NCBI GenBank assembly: GCA_021780815.1
Contig: JAJXYC010000012.1
Location: 25,001-89,000 of the forward strand
Direction of reading: 5' to 3'
DNA from: Bacteroidota bacterium
Lineage (GTDB): Bacteria > Bacteroidota > Ignavibacteria > Kapaibacteriales > UBA2268
Length of the DNA: 64,000 bases
This document shows, in pieces, positions 44,908 to 54,747 of the stretch. Positions within the stretch are counted from its first letter, which is position 1. The number at the start of each line of letters is the position of its first letter. The translations under genes and the position numbers were made by a program. Below the pieces are notes generated by a model. It did not search any database. It was given only the letters and a program-made list of their open reading frames with translations, and was not told where the DNA came from.

Positions 44908-45867
44908 ATGAAAAAAGAAGTGAAGGCAGATTATAATTATCATTTGCCTGTAATGTTGAAAGAAACAATAAGTTATTTGATAAAAGATCCAAGAGGGATA
45001 TATGTAGATGGGACTCTCGGAGGTGGCGGACATACAGAAGCAATACTTCAAAAGTTAGTGTCGGGGGGCAAAATAATAGCTTTTGATAAAGATATAGATG
45101 CGGTACGACATTGTCGCCAGAAATTTGCAAAAGAATTGGCAGAAATAGAGCCAAAATTAACGATATACAATGAGAGTTATATGCAGGCATGCAGCAAAGC
45201 TGAAACAAGCACACAAATTAGTGGGCTTCTGCTTGATTTAGGCGTTTCCTCAAAACACTTTGATAGCCAGTCGGGGGGCTTTAGCTATCGAAGTGATTCC
45301 CAACTCAATATGAGATTTTATTCAGAAGGGAAAACAGCAGAAGATATACTTAATTCAGCTTCCGAAGAAGAGCTCGAGAGAATAATTCGTGTTTATGGTG
45401 AAGAAAAATTCTCTCGCAAAATTGCCCGGCGAATTGTTGAATTTCGCCGGGTGAAAGCTCTCCAAACTACCTTCCAATTAAAAGAGATTATTCAATCTGT
45501 TATTCCTTCTTCCAATCCAAAAGATTCTCTATCCAGAGTGTTTCAGGCATTCCGTATTGCTGTGAATAACGAATTAGGCGAATTAGAGTATGCGCTTAAT
45601 TGCATACTTCCAAAACTTGCTATCGGGGGGCGAATTGTCGTTATTTCTTACCATTCTTTAGAAGATAGAATTGTAAAAGCTTTTTTCAAAGAACATACCT
45701 TTAATAAATTTCATAAGAACAAGTTCAAAGATGAACAATTAATAACAAATAACGTGCCAACATTGAAGATTATTACAAAATCACCGATATTCCCTGATAT
45801 TGCTGAGCAGGAGTTTAATCCCCGCTCACGAAGTGCTAAATTACGTGTTGCCGAACGTTTTTCTTAA
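44908..45867 (+). CDS. rsmH: 16S rRNA (cytosine-1402 N4) methyltransferase RsmH
   Basis: The 319-residue enzyme has YVDGTLGGGGHTEAIL for AdoMet binding, GLLLDLGVSSKHFDSQSGGFSYRSDSQLNMRF, RVFQAFRIAVNNELGELE and VVISYHSLEDRIVKAFF. Length and motifs are typical. It methylates C1402 in the 30S P site. In most bacteria ftsL and ftsI follow; here the next gene is unrelated, so the dcw cluster is broken after rsmH. Confidence 0.97.
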   Translation: MKKEVKADYNYHLPVMLKETISYLIKDPRGIYVDGTLGGGGHTEAILQKLVSGGKIIAFDKDIDAVRHCRQKFAKELAEIEPKLTIYNESYMQACSKAETSTQISGLLLDLGVSSKHFDSQSGGFSYRSDSQLNMRFYSEGKTAEDILNSASEEELERIIRVYGEEKFSRKIARRIVEFRRVKALQTTFQLKEIIQSVIPSSNPKDSLSRVFQAFRIAVNNELGELEYALNCILPKLAIGGRIVVISYHSLEDRIVKAFFKEHTFNKFHKNKFKDEQLITNNVPTLKIITKSPIFPDIAEQEFNPRSRSAKLRVAERFS

Positions 45868-46005
45868 TAAAATTTTATTTTCTAATATTTTTGCCGATAA
45901 TTCTTTTATTAGAAATAAATTAATTTTATTGATTTATTTTATTATTTTTGTTCTGTATGTAAGATGAATTTGTTAATTTTATAAGTTATTTATTACGCAA
46001 TTTTG

Positions 46006-47934
46006 ATGAAAAGTTTTTTAAGATATTTTTTTATTATTGCAATTTACTTTTTTGGGTTATTTTTCTTTATTTCTTGTAGTTCATTATTTCAAGCAGGTTA
46101 TTCTGATGAAATTTCTGTATTTTATTTTAAAGATAATTATAAAGTAAGGCAAAATGACTCGGTGTTGATTTATTGGAATTTTAAAAATGCAGATTCTGTA
46201 AAATTTCCACAGATGCACTTGACTTTGGGTGGCAGGGATTCTTTATGGTATAAATCACAATCAGATACAAATTTATTGATAAGTGCTTATAATAAGTATT
46301 ATAATTTAGATACTGCAATTAAAATTAAAGTAATTAAATCAAATCATCAAACAGAAGATGAACATATTAACAGCAATGAAATTATTAAAACAGGAGCGGA
46401 AAAGCTAAGTATAGATTTTTCTCAGCCTTCGATTGAAATTACGGATTTCCTTAATGGAATTCTTAAAAAAAACATTAGGCATAATTTTAATAAAATTAAA
46501 ATTGCAAAATTTGATTTTGATGAAAATAAAGTTAATTTAGATTTACTTTTATTGGATAATTTTGGTAACTTTGTTAAAGGTTATGATAGCAGTGAATTAC
46601 AAATTAGCGCAAATTTGAAATATCAAGACCAAACAATTCCTACAACATTAACCTTTGAAGGAGAAAAAAGTTTATCGGCACAAAAGAGATTAAATTTTTA
46701 TATAGTAATTGAAAATTCCGTTGCGGCATATAATTCTGCACAAATATTAGATAAAATTCGTTCTTCTTTACAAAGTTTTTATAATACTGATTTAGTTTCA
46801 ATATATACATACAATCAAAATCTAACAAAAAATATTGAACGAGTAACACCAGATGAAGCATTTTTACAAATAAGTCAAACGATGCTAAATCCGAAAGGGA
46901 CAAATTCGGCATCATTTGCTCTTACCGAGACTTTGAAAAATATAATAGACAATGAAAAGGAGAATGAAGAAAATGTAATCGTTCAAATTGCTTTTTCAGG
47001 TGATAATTCATCAATTACCACAAGTTTAACTGATGCTGCTAAAATTGCACAATCTCACAAAATCCCAATTTACACAATTGGAATTGACACAGATGTCAAA
47101 TCTTACCAATTATTACCACTTTCGGAAGCCACAGGTGGAAAGATGTACCTAATTGGTTCAAGTGAAATTGATGAGTTATCTAATATATTAAATGAAATTT
47201 ATTTTAGCCAAAAAGTAGGATATAAATATCAAGTTGCATTCAAGCATTTACCAAAAAATGCAAAGAAAATGGTGTTGCAAATTTCTTTAACTACTCCCGA
47301 ATCAACATTTTTAGATGATTCTGTCCATATTTATTTGCAATCTCCTGAAATAGAAATTCCATACCAGATTTTAGCGATATTTGATTATTCACAATCAGAA
47401 GTAAAAGAAGAATATTTGCCTAAGATAAAAGAACTTGCAGATATTTTAAAAGATAATCCTAATCATATTGTGGAAATTCAAGGCTTTTCGAATTATGAAA
47501 TGAATGGTAATTTAGATGATGATTTGTTTCTTTCATTGAAAAGGGCTCAAAATATTCGGAGAATTTTGATTGGAGATGGAGTAAATGAAAAACAAATAAG
47601 AGCAACTGGGCGAGGCAATCAATATCCTTTATATTCAATTCCAAATAAAGAATGGCAACTTGCATTTAATCGCCGAGCTGAAATACGTTGGTTAGATCCA
47701 TCATTATTACCTTATGAAGTATCCGCAGAAATTGCTCAAAGTGAAGATGAAGCCTTAAATTATGTTGAACAATGGGAAGACAAAGGCTTTAAATCTTATT
47801 ATGAAAGAATAAGTGACCCACAGAGTATTAAATACAAAGTAAAAATTTGGGGTTTCGCCACAATTGATGAAGCAAAAGAAAATATTAAACGGTTACAGTT
47901 TATTAAACCAAATATTGATTTTCAAATTGAATAA
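46006..47934 (+). CDS. Lipoprotein with VWA-like, OmpA-like and SPOR-like domains
   Basis: The 642-residue protein has a lipoprotein signal (FFISCSS, Cys24). About residues 215-400 form a VWA-like domain (KRLNFYIVIENSVAAYNSA..., IYTIGIDTDVKSY), where the MIDAS DxSxS motif is degenerate (IENSVAA). Residues 470-570 are an OmpA-type peptidoglycan-binding domain (LKDNPNHIVEIQGFSN...RAQNIRRILIGDGVNEKQIRATGRG, and NRRAEIRW). The last 70 residues look SPOR-like (YKVKIWGFATIDEAKENIKRLQ). A TTG one codon before the ATG is an alternative start. It likely links the outer membrane to the cell wall. No division genes follow it. Confidence 0.75.
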   Translation: MKSFLRYFFIIAIYFFGLFFFISCSSLFQAGYSDEISVFYFKDNYKVRQNDSVLIYWNFKNADSVKFPQMHLTLGGRDSLWYKSQSDTNLLISAYNKYYNLDTAIKIKVIKSNHQTEDEHINSNEIIKTGAEKLSIDFSQPSIEITDFLNGILKKNIRHNFNKIKIAKFDFDENKVNLDLLLLDNFGNFVKGYDSSELQISANLKYQDQTIPTTLTFEGEKSLSAQKRLNFYIVIENSVAAYNSAQILDKIRSSLQSFYNTDLVSIYTYNQNLTKNIERVTPDEAFLQISQTMLNPKGTNSASFALTETLKNIIDNEKENEENVIVQIAFSGDNSSITTSLTDAAKIAQSHKIPIYTIGIDTDVKSYQLLPLSEATGGKMYLIGSSEIDELSNILNEIYFSQKVGYKYQVAFKHLPKNAKKMVLQISLTTPESTFLDDSVHIYLQSPEIEIPYQILAIFDYSQSEVKEEYLPKIKELADILKDNPNHIVEIQGFSNYEMNGNLDDDLFLSLKRAQNIRRILIGDGVNEKQIRATGRGNQYPLYSIPNKEWQLAFNRRAEIRWLDPSLLPYEVSAEIAQSEDEALNYVEQWEDKGFKSYYERISDPQSIKYKVKIWGFATIDEAKENIKRLQFIKPNIDFQIE

Positions 47935-47966
47935 TTTTTATTAAAATATATAAAATATGGTAAATT

Positions 47967-50900
47967 ATGAAAAGAATATTGATTTACTTGTTTTTATTTT
48001 TAGCATTCCGAATTGTCGGATTTGGTGCTATAGTGAAATATGATAATGGAACTCCCAAAGGCATAATATACACATCTCAACGAGTAGGGTGGGAAGAATC
48101 AGTTTTGTTGGTTCCTGCTGGTCCATGTAAAGTTAATAAAGTCTTGATATATTATTCAGGGAGCAAACCTTGTAAAGACACACTTTACTTTTGCGGTTTC
48201 CCAACTGCTGGCAATTTGTATCCAACTGAATACATTTGGGATTACAATACTTTAATTGAACCAGTTGTTGTGGATTATGATGGAGTAGAAGGTTGGAAAG
48301 AATTTGATATATCTCAATATGGTCTTAAAAGTGATGGGATTGATAAAATTGTAGTTCAACATAAATTAAAAACAACAGGTCCTTTTTTTACTTTTGATTC
48401 TGACGGACGACAAGGACCACTTTCATGGTATTCAGACCCATTTACACCAAATCCAAATTTTTATAATATTCAAGGGACAATACATTATTTTCCACAAGGT
48501 GATTATTTAATTCAACTTGATGTTACTTATTTATATCCGGAAGGTGATGGTTCTTTACCTGCTCCACAACCTAAATTTGTTGTTCAACCTATTAATTCAG
48601 GTGGTGAAATTTCTGTTGCTGATATTAATAATGATGGTTGGGACGATTTTGTTTGTGGTGGAAATGTCTTTATTAATACATATGAATCAAATGGTACTTA
48701 TACAGCATTGCCAACAGGAATAGTTGCGACAGGGACAAATTGGGCTGATATTGATAATGATGGGGACTTAGATTGCTATGCGTTTTCAAATGGGCAATTT
48801 GATTGGGATAAAAGGATGGTGCTTAATAACGATAAAATCTATAAAAATAATGGTGATGGCACTTTTACCGCTCTGAATAATTCTGATGTTTTTAAAAAAC
48901 CTTATCCAAACCCATCTGTTGATTTTAATTTACCGACCAAATTTGATAATAACGATTATTTTAATCCTTATAATACTTGCACTCCATTTTGGCTTGATTA
49001 CAATAATGATGGTTTGCCTGATTTATATATTGCAAATAAAAGAATAGAAATTAGTGGGAAGCCAGAAATATATTGTCCTGATGAAATATGGATAAATAAT
49101 GGAGATGGGACGTTTTCTAATACACGGAAAACTGCAAATTTAGATTCAGGTGAACCTTTTATTTTAGGTTCACCTGCAGATGGAACGATTGATGGGTATT
49201 ATGATTGTTATGGAGCAGCTGCTTGTGATTATAATAATGATAATTTGCCTGATATATTTGTTGCTACTTATCGTTTAGCACCAGATAATTTATATAAAAA
49301 TTTAGGGAATGGTCAATTTGTAGACGTAGGTAAAGAAACAGGAGTGCGTGGTGTTCCGACTTATGCTAATAACTATTTCGGGCATGGTATGGGTTGTTCA
49401 TTCGGCGATTTTAATAATGACGGCTATATTGATTTATGTGTTGGAAACCTTGCTCACACTGATTCACGAGGACTATTTTCTAATCCATCATTAATATTCA
49501 GAAATTTAGGTCCAGATAGTAGTTTCAAATTTCAAGAAGTTCATAAGCAGATGGGATTAAAATTCCATGAAGGAAATGCAGGTGCTTGCTGGGCTGATTT
49601 TGATAATGATGGCTATTTAGATTTGTGGCATGGTAAATATTCTGGTGGATTTGGTACTTTTTATTTAAATCAAGGACCACCTGATTATAAATTACAAGAT
49701 ATAACTTGGGATGTTAATTGCTTTATTGATAGTCCTTGGGAAGGTGTACGATTAGATTTTGATAATGATGGCGATATAGATATGATTATTAAGAATAATT
49801 TAGCTAGAAATGATTTGCCACATAAAGGGAATTGGGTATCTTTTAGATTGCGAGGGAATCCTTCTGAAAAGGTTTCAATGGATTGCTTTAACACAAAAGT
49901 TTATGTATATGCTGGGGGAAAGCAGTTTTATCAAGAATTAATGGGAACGGCAGCTGGTACTCACAGTAACCAAAATTCACTTGCTTTGCATTTTGGGATT
50001 GGTAATGCTAATTTAATTGATTCGGTAGCAATAATTTACTCCAATAATCATAAAAATACTTTTTACCACGTTAATCCAAATGCTTTTTATTTGGTTGAAT
50101 ATATGCAAGAACCAAAAGAGATGCTATTAGCTACGCCTGCATTACAGTCTCCATTGAACTTTTCTTTTAATTTACCTGAAAACATTACTTTTGAATGGAA
50201 TAAATGTGGATTTGCTGAATATTATCAAATACAAATTTCTGAAACTGCTGATTTTAGCTCTAATGTGGTTGATAAAATTTTAGATTCAACGAACCTTTCA
50301 TTTACTACCAATTTAATTCAATCTAAATTTTATTATTGGAGAGTAAGAGCAATTCAAGGGACAAATAATTCGGCTTGGTCAACAAATTGGAGCTTTAATG
50401 TTGGAATGCCAAAATTACAACCTATACAATTATTAACTCCAAATAATAATCAAGAAAAATTGGGAAATAATATTGCTTTCACTTGGAATAATCTTGTTTT
50501 TTCAAATTTAAACTTTAATCCTTATGTTAGATATATTATCCAATTATCAGAAAAATCTGATTTTTCTACTATTGCTTATGAAAATCAATATGTTAAAGAT
50601 ACAGTTTTGAATTTAATTGGTGTAACAAAAGCAGGGACGAAATATTATTGGAGAGTAGCACCTGTTATTGAATCTAAACAGGGTGATTGGAGTGAAGTAT
50701 TTTCTTTTTTGACATTAGATTTACCATCACAAATAGCGTTAATACAACCATCGAATGGTGCGACAGATGTTCCTGTTAAACCACAGCTAATTTGGCAAAC
50801 TTCTTCTAATGCTACTTCTTATTGGATACAAATTTCTGCAAATGCTAAATTTGATATGCTTGCATTTGAAAGACAAAATTCGGGAGTGCCTCCAATAACT

Positions 50901-51305
50901 GTTATTCCGAAATTAAGTGAAAATACTAAATATTTTTGGCGAGTTGCCGCAAATAATAATGCTGGTAGAGGAGATTGGAGCGATGTCTGGTCGTTTATTA
51001 CTGTTGCTGGAAATTCTGTAAATGATAATTTTAAACCAGTTCCATCAAAAAATGATTTTCTGATTTTTCCTAATCCATCAAATGAAACAATTACTATCGA
51101 TATAAAAAATTATGAGAATGACAAAATTATTTTGTCTTTACTTGATGAACAAGGTAAATTTATTTCAAAGATTTTTGAAGGTACTGTCTCGCCGAATTTT
51201 GATAACTTTGTGGTTTCTACAAAAAGTTTGCCAGCAGGCTCTTATTTTATTCAATTACAAAATGTTGATAAAAAAATAATAAAAAAGATGATTATTCTTC
51301 ATTAA
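47967..51305 (+). CDS. Very large secreted FG-GAP/UnbV protein with type IX sorting domain
   Basis: The 1112-residue protein has a signal peptide and about seven FG-GAP/VCBS calcium-binding-type repeats, each with a DxNNDGxxD core (DINNDGWDD, DIDNDGDLD, DYNNDGLPD, DYNNDNLPD, DFNNDGYID, DFDNDGYLD, DFDNDGDID) between residues 215 and 610. An ASPIC/UnbV domain follows (WVSFRLRGNPSEKVSMDCFNTKVYVYAGGKQFYQE...). Three fibronectin III-like segments then occur (about 730-1010, each with a YYWRV signature) and the C-terminal type A sorting domain (FLIFPNPSNETITIDIKNYE...AGSYFIQLQNVDKKIIKKMIIL). Probably a surface-exposed adhesin or binding protein. Confidence 0.85.
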   Translation: MKRILIYLFLFLAFRIVGFGAIVKYDNGTPKGIIYTSQRVGWEESVLLVPAGPCKVNKVLIYYSGSKPCKDTLYFCGFPTAGNLYPTEYIWDYNTLIEPVVVDYDGVEGWKEFDISQYGLKSDGIDKIVVQHKLKTTGPFFTFDSDGRQGPLSWYSDPFTPNPNFYNIQGTIHYFPQGDYLIQLDVTYLYPEGDGSLPAPQPKFVVQPINSGGEISVADINNDGWDDFVCGGNVFINTYESNGTYTALPTGIVATGTNWADIDNDGDLDCYAFSNGQFDWDKRMVLNNDKIYKNNGDGTFTALNNSDVFKKPYPNPSVDFNLPTKFDNNDYFNPYNTCTPFWLDYNNDGLPDLYIANKRIEISGKPEIYCPDEIWINNGDGTFSNTRKTANLDSGEPFILGSPADGTIDGYYDCYGAAACDYNNDNLPDIFVATYRLAPDNLYKNLGNGQFVDVGKETGVRGVPTYANNYFGHGMGCSFGDFNNDGYIDLCVGNLAHTDSRGLFSNPSLIFRNLGPDSSFKFQEVHKQMGLKFHEGNAGACWADFDNDGYLDLWHGKYSGGFGTFYLNQGPPDYKLQDITWDVNCFIDSPWEGVRLDFDNDGDIDMIIKNNLARNDLPHKGNWVSFRLRGNPSEKVSMDCFNTKVYVYAGGKQFYQELMGTAAGTHSNQNSLALHFGIGNANLIDSVAIIYSNNHKNTFYHVNPNAFYLVEYMQEPKEMLLATPALQSPLNFSFNLPENITFEWNKCGFAEYYQIQISETADFSSNVVDKILDSTNLSFTTNLIQSKFYYWRVRAIQGTNNSAWSTNWSFNVGMPKLQPIQLLTPNNNQEKLGNNIAFTWNNLVFSNLNFNPYVRYIIQLSEKSDFSTIAYENQYVKDTVLNLIGVTKAGTKYYWRVAPVIESKQGDWSEVFSFLTLDLPSQIALIQPSNGATDVPVKPQLIWQTSSNATSYWIQISANAKFDMLAFERQNSGVPPITVIPKLSENTKYFWRVAANNNAGRGDWSDVWSFITVAGNSVNDNFKPVPSKNDFLIFPNPSNETITIDIKNYENDKIILSLLDEQGKFISKIFEGTVSPNFDNFVVSTKSLPAGSYFIQLQNVDKKIIKKMIILH

Positions 51306-51328
51306 GTAACTAATTTTAAATTTTTAAA

Positions 51329-54094
51329 ATGGGCGATATTGAACTTATATTAAAATTATTTGAACAAGATTTTAAAGCCCTTGAAACATTTATAGATATT
51401 TTGCCGCATGGGGTTTATTTAACTTTAGCCAGTGGCGAAGTCTTATTAGTTAATAATTATATTATTAAGGCTTTTGAATATCCTTCAAAAGATGAATATT
51501 TAAAGTTAAATTTAAATACAGAAGGCTCTGAAATTAATCAACAAACTCGGAAGCTATTCCTTGCCACGTTAAATCAATACGGGAAAGTTGAAGATTTTAC
51601 TTTTGAATACGAAACGTATAATGGCGAAAAATTTTATGCCAAAGAAAACGCTATTTTAATTACAAATCCCAAAGATGGCAAACAATTTATTGTTGGTTCT
51701 TTTGAAGATATTACCGAAGAGATTAAACTCCAAGAAGAACAAATTAAAACTTCTAATTTAATTTCTTCTGTTAATGAATCGCTATTTTATTTAATTGAAG
51801 AGCCAAATTCACTTAATTCGATTGAAACTGCATTTAATATTATTGGAAAGACTTTAATTTTATCAAATATTAGCGTTTACTTTATTCAAGATTCAGATAA
51901 ATTAGGTCGGAAAGCAATTTCTTGGAGCAATGATGAAGTAAATGAAAATTTTGATGTGCCTTATCTTCCGTTAACAGATGAAGGATTTGAAAAGAGTCTC
52001 CCTGAAATTTATTCATTACTGGAAAAAGCAAATAATTTTGTCGGGACATATTCGGAAATTACTCCGAAGCAACGTAAAATTTTTGATTTGCTAAAAATTA
52101 AATCTGTATTTATATGTCCAATTATTTTTGAAAGTAAATTTATAGGTTATGTTGTTTTTGCTGATAATTTAGATGAACATAATTGGACAGACATAGAAAT
52201 TAAATTACTTTCGCTGTTTGCGAATTCAATTGGGAATAATTATTATAATAATTTGCGAATTCAAGAAATAATTAATTTGAAATTGCAAATGGAAACCATT
52301 ATTAATGCTTCTAATGTTGGAATATGGAATTGGGATTTATTAAAAAGCAAAGTACAAATCAATTCAATATTTGCAAAGCATATTGGGGAAGACGAAAGTA
52401 TAGATGAAATTTCTTCAAATTTTTTGCTTGACAAATTAAATGATGAAGATAGAAAGAAATTATCACAATCTTTAAAAGATGTTTGTTGTGGAAATGCCCC
52501 TTATTTCACATTTGATTTTCAATGGAAAATTGGTAATAAAATTAAATGGTTAAATCATTCAGGGAAAGTTACAAAATGGTACGAAGATGGAAGCCCGGCT
52601 CAAATAAGTGGAGTTTTATTAGATATTACAGATAGGAAAAATTATGAGGAAAGGGTTTCGGAACAAAATGAGAAACTTGATTTAATTATAAATACAGCAG
52701 AATTGATGTTCTGTGAAATTGATAAAGAAGGTAATTTTGTGTTTATCAGAGGAAAATTGCTGGAAGATTATAATTTTACTGCTGGTTTGCTAAATCATAA
52801 TATTTCTGACATACCAGATGTGTTAAGCAACGTGAGAGATTTTATTGAAAGTTCATTGGCAGGTTCAACGATTTCCCAATCAATTCCTATTGGAAATAAT
52901 ATCATTGATTTTAAATCGCATTTAATTTACGATGAGAATGGACAAATAAATCATCTGTTTGTTATTGCAATAAATCAAACTATTGAAAATAAATACAGAC
53001 TGGAAATAGAAAGAACAAATCAACAACTTTATGCAATTTTAGAAGCTTTCCCTGGACCTGTAAGCATTATTAACGAAAATTTAGAAGTAATTGATTGCAA
53101 TACATTTTTAAATAGCGATTTTCAATTTCAACATTTTGAAAGAATTGATGAGTTAGAAAATTTTGTAATACTACCAAAAGAGAAAACATTCTTTGATAAA
53201 AAAGATGTTTTAGAAGTTTTTAAGACTTACAAGCCAGTTATACGTTATACAAACGAAAAAGAAGATGAAATAATAGGGAAAGCCTTTTTAATACATTCTG
53301 AACCTGTTTTTGATGACCAAGACCAAATTTGGGCAGTAGCACAAATTGCTTTAGATATTACCGACTTGAAAAAAGCACAAAATAAATTAAAAGAAACAGT
53401 TTATACGAAAGACAAATTCTTTGATATTATTGCACACGACTTGAAAAATCCAATTTATTCTGTTGCTTCATCTCTCGATGATTTAATTCAGAACTACTCA
53501 ATGTTATCGATTGACGATTTGTACGAGACAAATTTACAAATTCAAAAATCTGTGTCAGTTTTATCACAACTTTTAAATAATTTGTTAGAATGGTCTCGCA
53601 CTCAAACAGGTCGCATAAATTTCAATCCAGATTATATTGATGTGTCTTATCTCGCAAGTAATGTCCAAGAACTTTATTATGAAACGGCAAGGCAAAAAAG
53701 AATTGTCTTGATTAATGAAATTCATCAAGGGACTTATGTCTGGGGAGATTCTAATATGCTTTTTACTATTTTAAGGAATTTAGTATCTAATGCAATAAAA
53801 TATACGGAGCCAGGTGGTGATGTTGAAATGCATGCTATTCAGGCTATTGATAAAGTAATATTTAGTGTAAAAGATAATGGCATTGGTATGAGCCAAGATA
53901 AACTATCTAAATTATTTAAAGTGGAATTTGTTCAATCTACTCCTGGAACTAATCAAGAAAAGGGAACCGGATTGGGTTTAATTTTATGTAAGGAATTTAT
54001 TGAAAGGAACGGAGGTTCGCTCTGGGTTGAATCAGAGTTCGGCAAAGGCACAACTTTTAGTTTCTCTTTAAATAAAAATTATATTGAAAGATAA
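51329..54094 (+). CDS. Soluble multi-PAS/GAF sensor histidine kinase
   Basis: The 921-residue protein has no signal peptide or membrane helices. It has an N-terminal PAS (about 15-130), a GAF-like domain (about 140-310), two or three more PAS domains (about 325-680), and a kinase core: H-box FFDIIAHDLKNPIYSV with His703, N-box NLVSNAIKYTEPGG, G1 VKDNGIGMS and G2 GTGLGLILCKEFIERNGGSLWVES. The response regulator is not adjacent. It follows the preceding gene by 23 nt and may be co-transcribed with it. The signal is unknown. Confidence 0.9.
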   Translation: MGDIELILKLFEQDFKALETFIDILPHGVYLTLASGEVLLVNNYIIKAFEYPSKDEYLKLNLNTEGSEINQQTRKLFLATLNQYGKVEDFTFEYETYNGEKFYAKENAILITNPKDGKQFIVGSFEDITEEIKLQEEQIKTSNLISSVNESLFYLIEEPNSLNSIETAFNIIGKTLILSNISVYFIQDSDKLGRKAISWSNDEVNENFDVPYLPLTDEGFEKSLPEIYSLLEKANNFVGTYSEITPKQRKIFDLLKIKSVFICPIIFESKFIGYVVFADNLDEHNWTDIEIKLLSLFANSIGNNYYNNLRIQEIINLKLQMETIINASNVGIWNWDLLKSKVQINSIFAKHIGEDESIDEISSNFLLDKLNDEDRKKLSQSLKDVCCGNAPYFTFDFQWKIGNKIKWLNHSGKVTKWYEDGSPAQISGVLLDITDRKNYEERVSEQNEKLDLIINTAELMFCEIDKEGNFVFIRGKLLEDYNFTAGLLNHNISDIPDVLSNVRDFIESSLAGSTISQSIPIGNNIIDFKSHLIYDENGQINHLFVIAINQTIENKYRLEIERTNQQLYAILEAFPGPVSIINENLEVIDCNTFLNSDFQFQHFERIDELENFVILPKEKTFFDKKDVLEVFKTYKPVIRYTNEKEDEIIGKAFLIHSEPVFDDQDQIWAVAQIALDITDLKKAQNKLKETVYTKDKFFDIIAHDLKNPIYSVASSLDDLIQNYSMLSIDDLYETNLQIQKSVSVLSQLLNNLLEWSRTQTGRINFNPDYIDVSYLASNVQELYYETARQKRIVLINEIHQGTYVWGDSNMLFTILRNLVSNAIKYTEPGGDVEMHAIQAIDKVIFSVKDNGIGMSQDKLSKLFKVEFVQSTPGTNQEKGTGLGLILCKEFIERNGGSLWVESEFGKGTTFSFSLNKNYIER

Positions 54095-54127
54095 TTTTTA
54101 ATTCTAACTTAATTATAAGATGAGAAA

Positions 54128-54724
54128 ATGATAAAAAAATATATTGAAATAGCGAATAATTCAATTAATGAAAAAAATTATGTTGTATTTCCCGAAGAAG
54201 TATTTGAAAAAATATCGCTCCAAGATGCAAATGAGATTGTTCGGTCAATTGACATAAACACTTTAATGTTGTTACCTCAAAAAGAAATAGATTTCTTTGA
54301 ATGGCTAAAGCGAGAAGATAAAGCCATTTGGGACGATTTGTGGAATGATGGTGAAAATCAGGCTTATTTGGTATCAATTTCATTTTTACCGTTATTAATT
54401 TATAGTTCAAATTTCAATGGATTCCCAATTTGCGATTTGATGGATAACGATAATTATTATTTTACAATTTCAATGATGAATGCCGACCACTCCCAAACAG
54501 TTTTAGAAGCGGCAAAAGGACGTTTCAGTAATCAACAGAAACTGGATTTGCATCATATATTAGCATTAGAAATTGCTTTTAATTCAATTGATATATGGCA
54601 TTTTGCTTATAAGTATGGGATTTCGATAGATAATGCTAAAATGGCTCTTGATATTTTAGTCCAAGATAAAGCCATTTATCATTATAAGAAGACAGAAGAT
54701 GTAGCCCGATTTATTAATTTCTAA
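54128..54724 (+). CDS. Conserved-looking protein of unknown function
   Basis: The 198-residue soluble protein is acidic and helical, with a block of aromatic residues (FLPLLIYSSNFNGFPICDLMDNDNYYFTISMMNADHSQT) and a DLHHILALEIAFNSIDIWHFAYKYGIS segment, followed by NAKMALDILVQDKAIYHYKK that could form a winged-helix-like tail. I do not recognise it. It lies 33 nt after the histidine kinase and 23 nt before aspartokinase in the same direction, so it may be an accessory to the kinase. Confidence 0.7.
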   Translation: MIKKYIEIANNSINEKNYVVFPEEVFEKISLQDANEIVRSIDINTLMLLPQKEIDFFEWLKREDKAIWDDLWNDGENQAYLVSISFLPLLIYSSNFNGFPICDLMDNDNYYFTISMMNADHSQTVLEAAKGRFSNQQKLDLHHILALEIAFNSIDIWHFAYKYGISIDNAKMALDILVQDKAIYHYKKTEDVARFINF

Positions 54725-54747
54725 TTACTTAAATTTCAAACAAAGTT

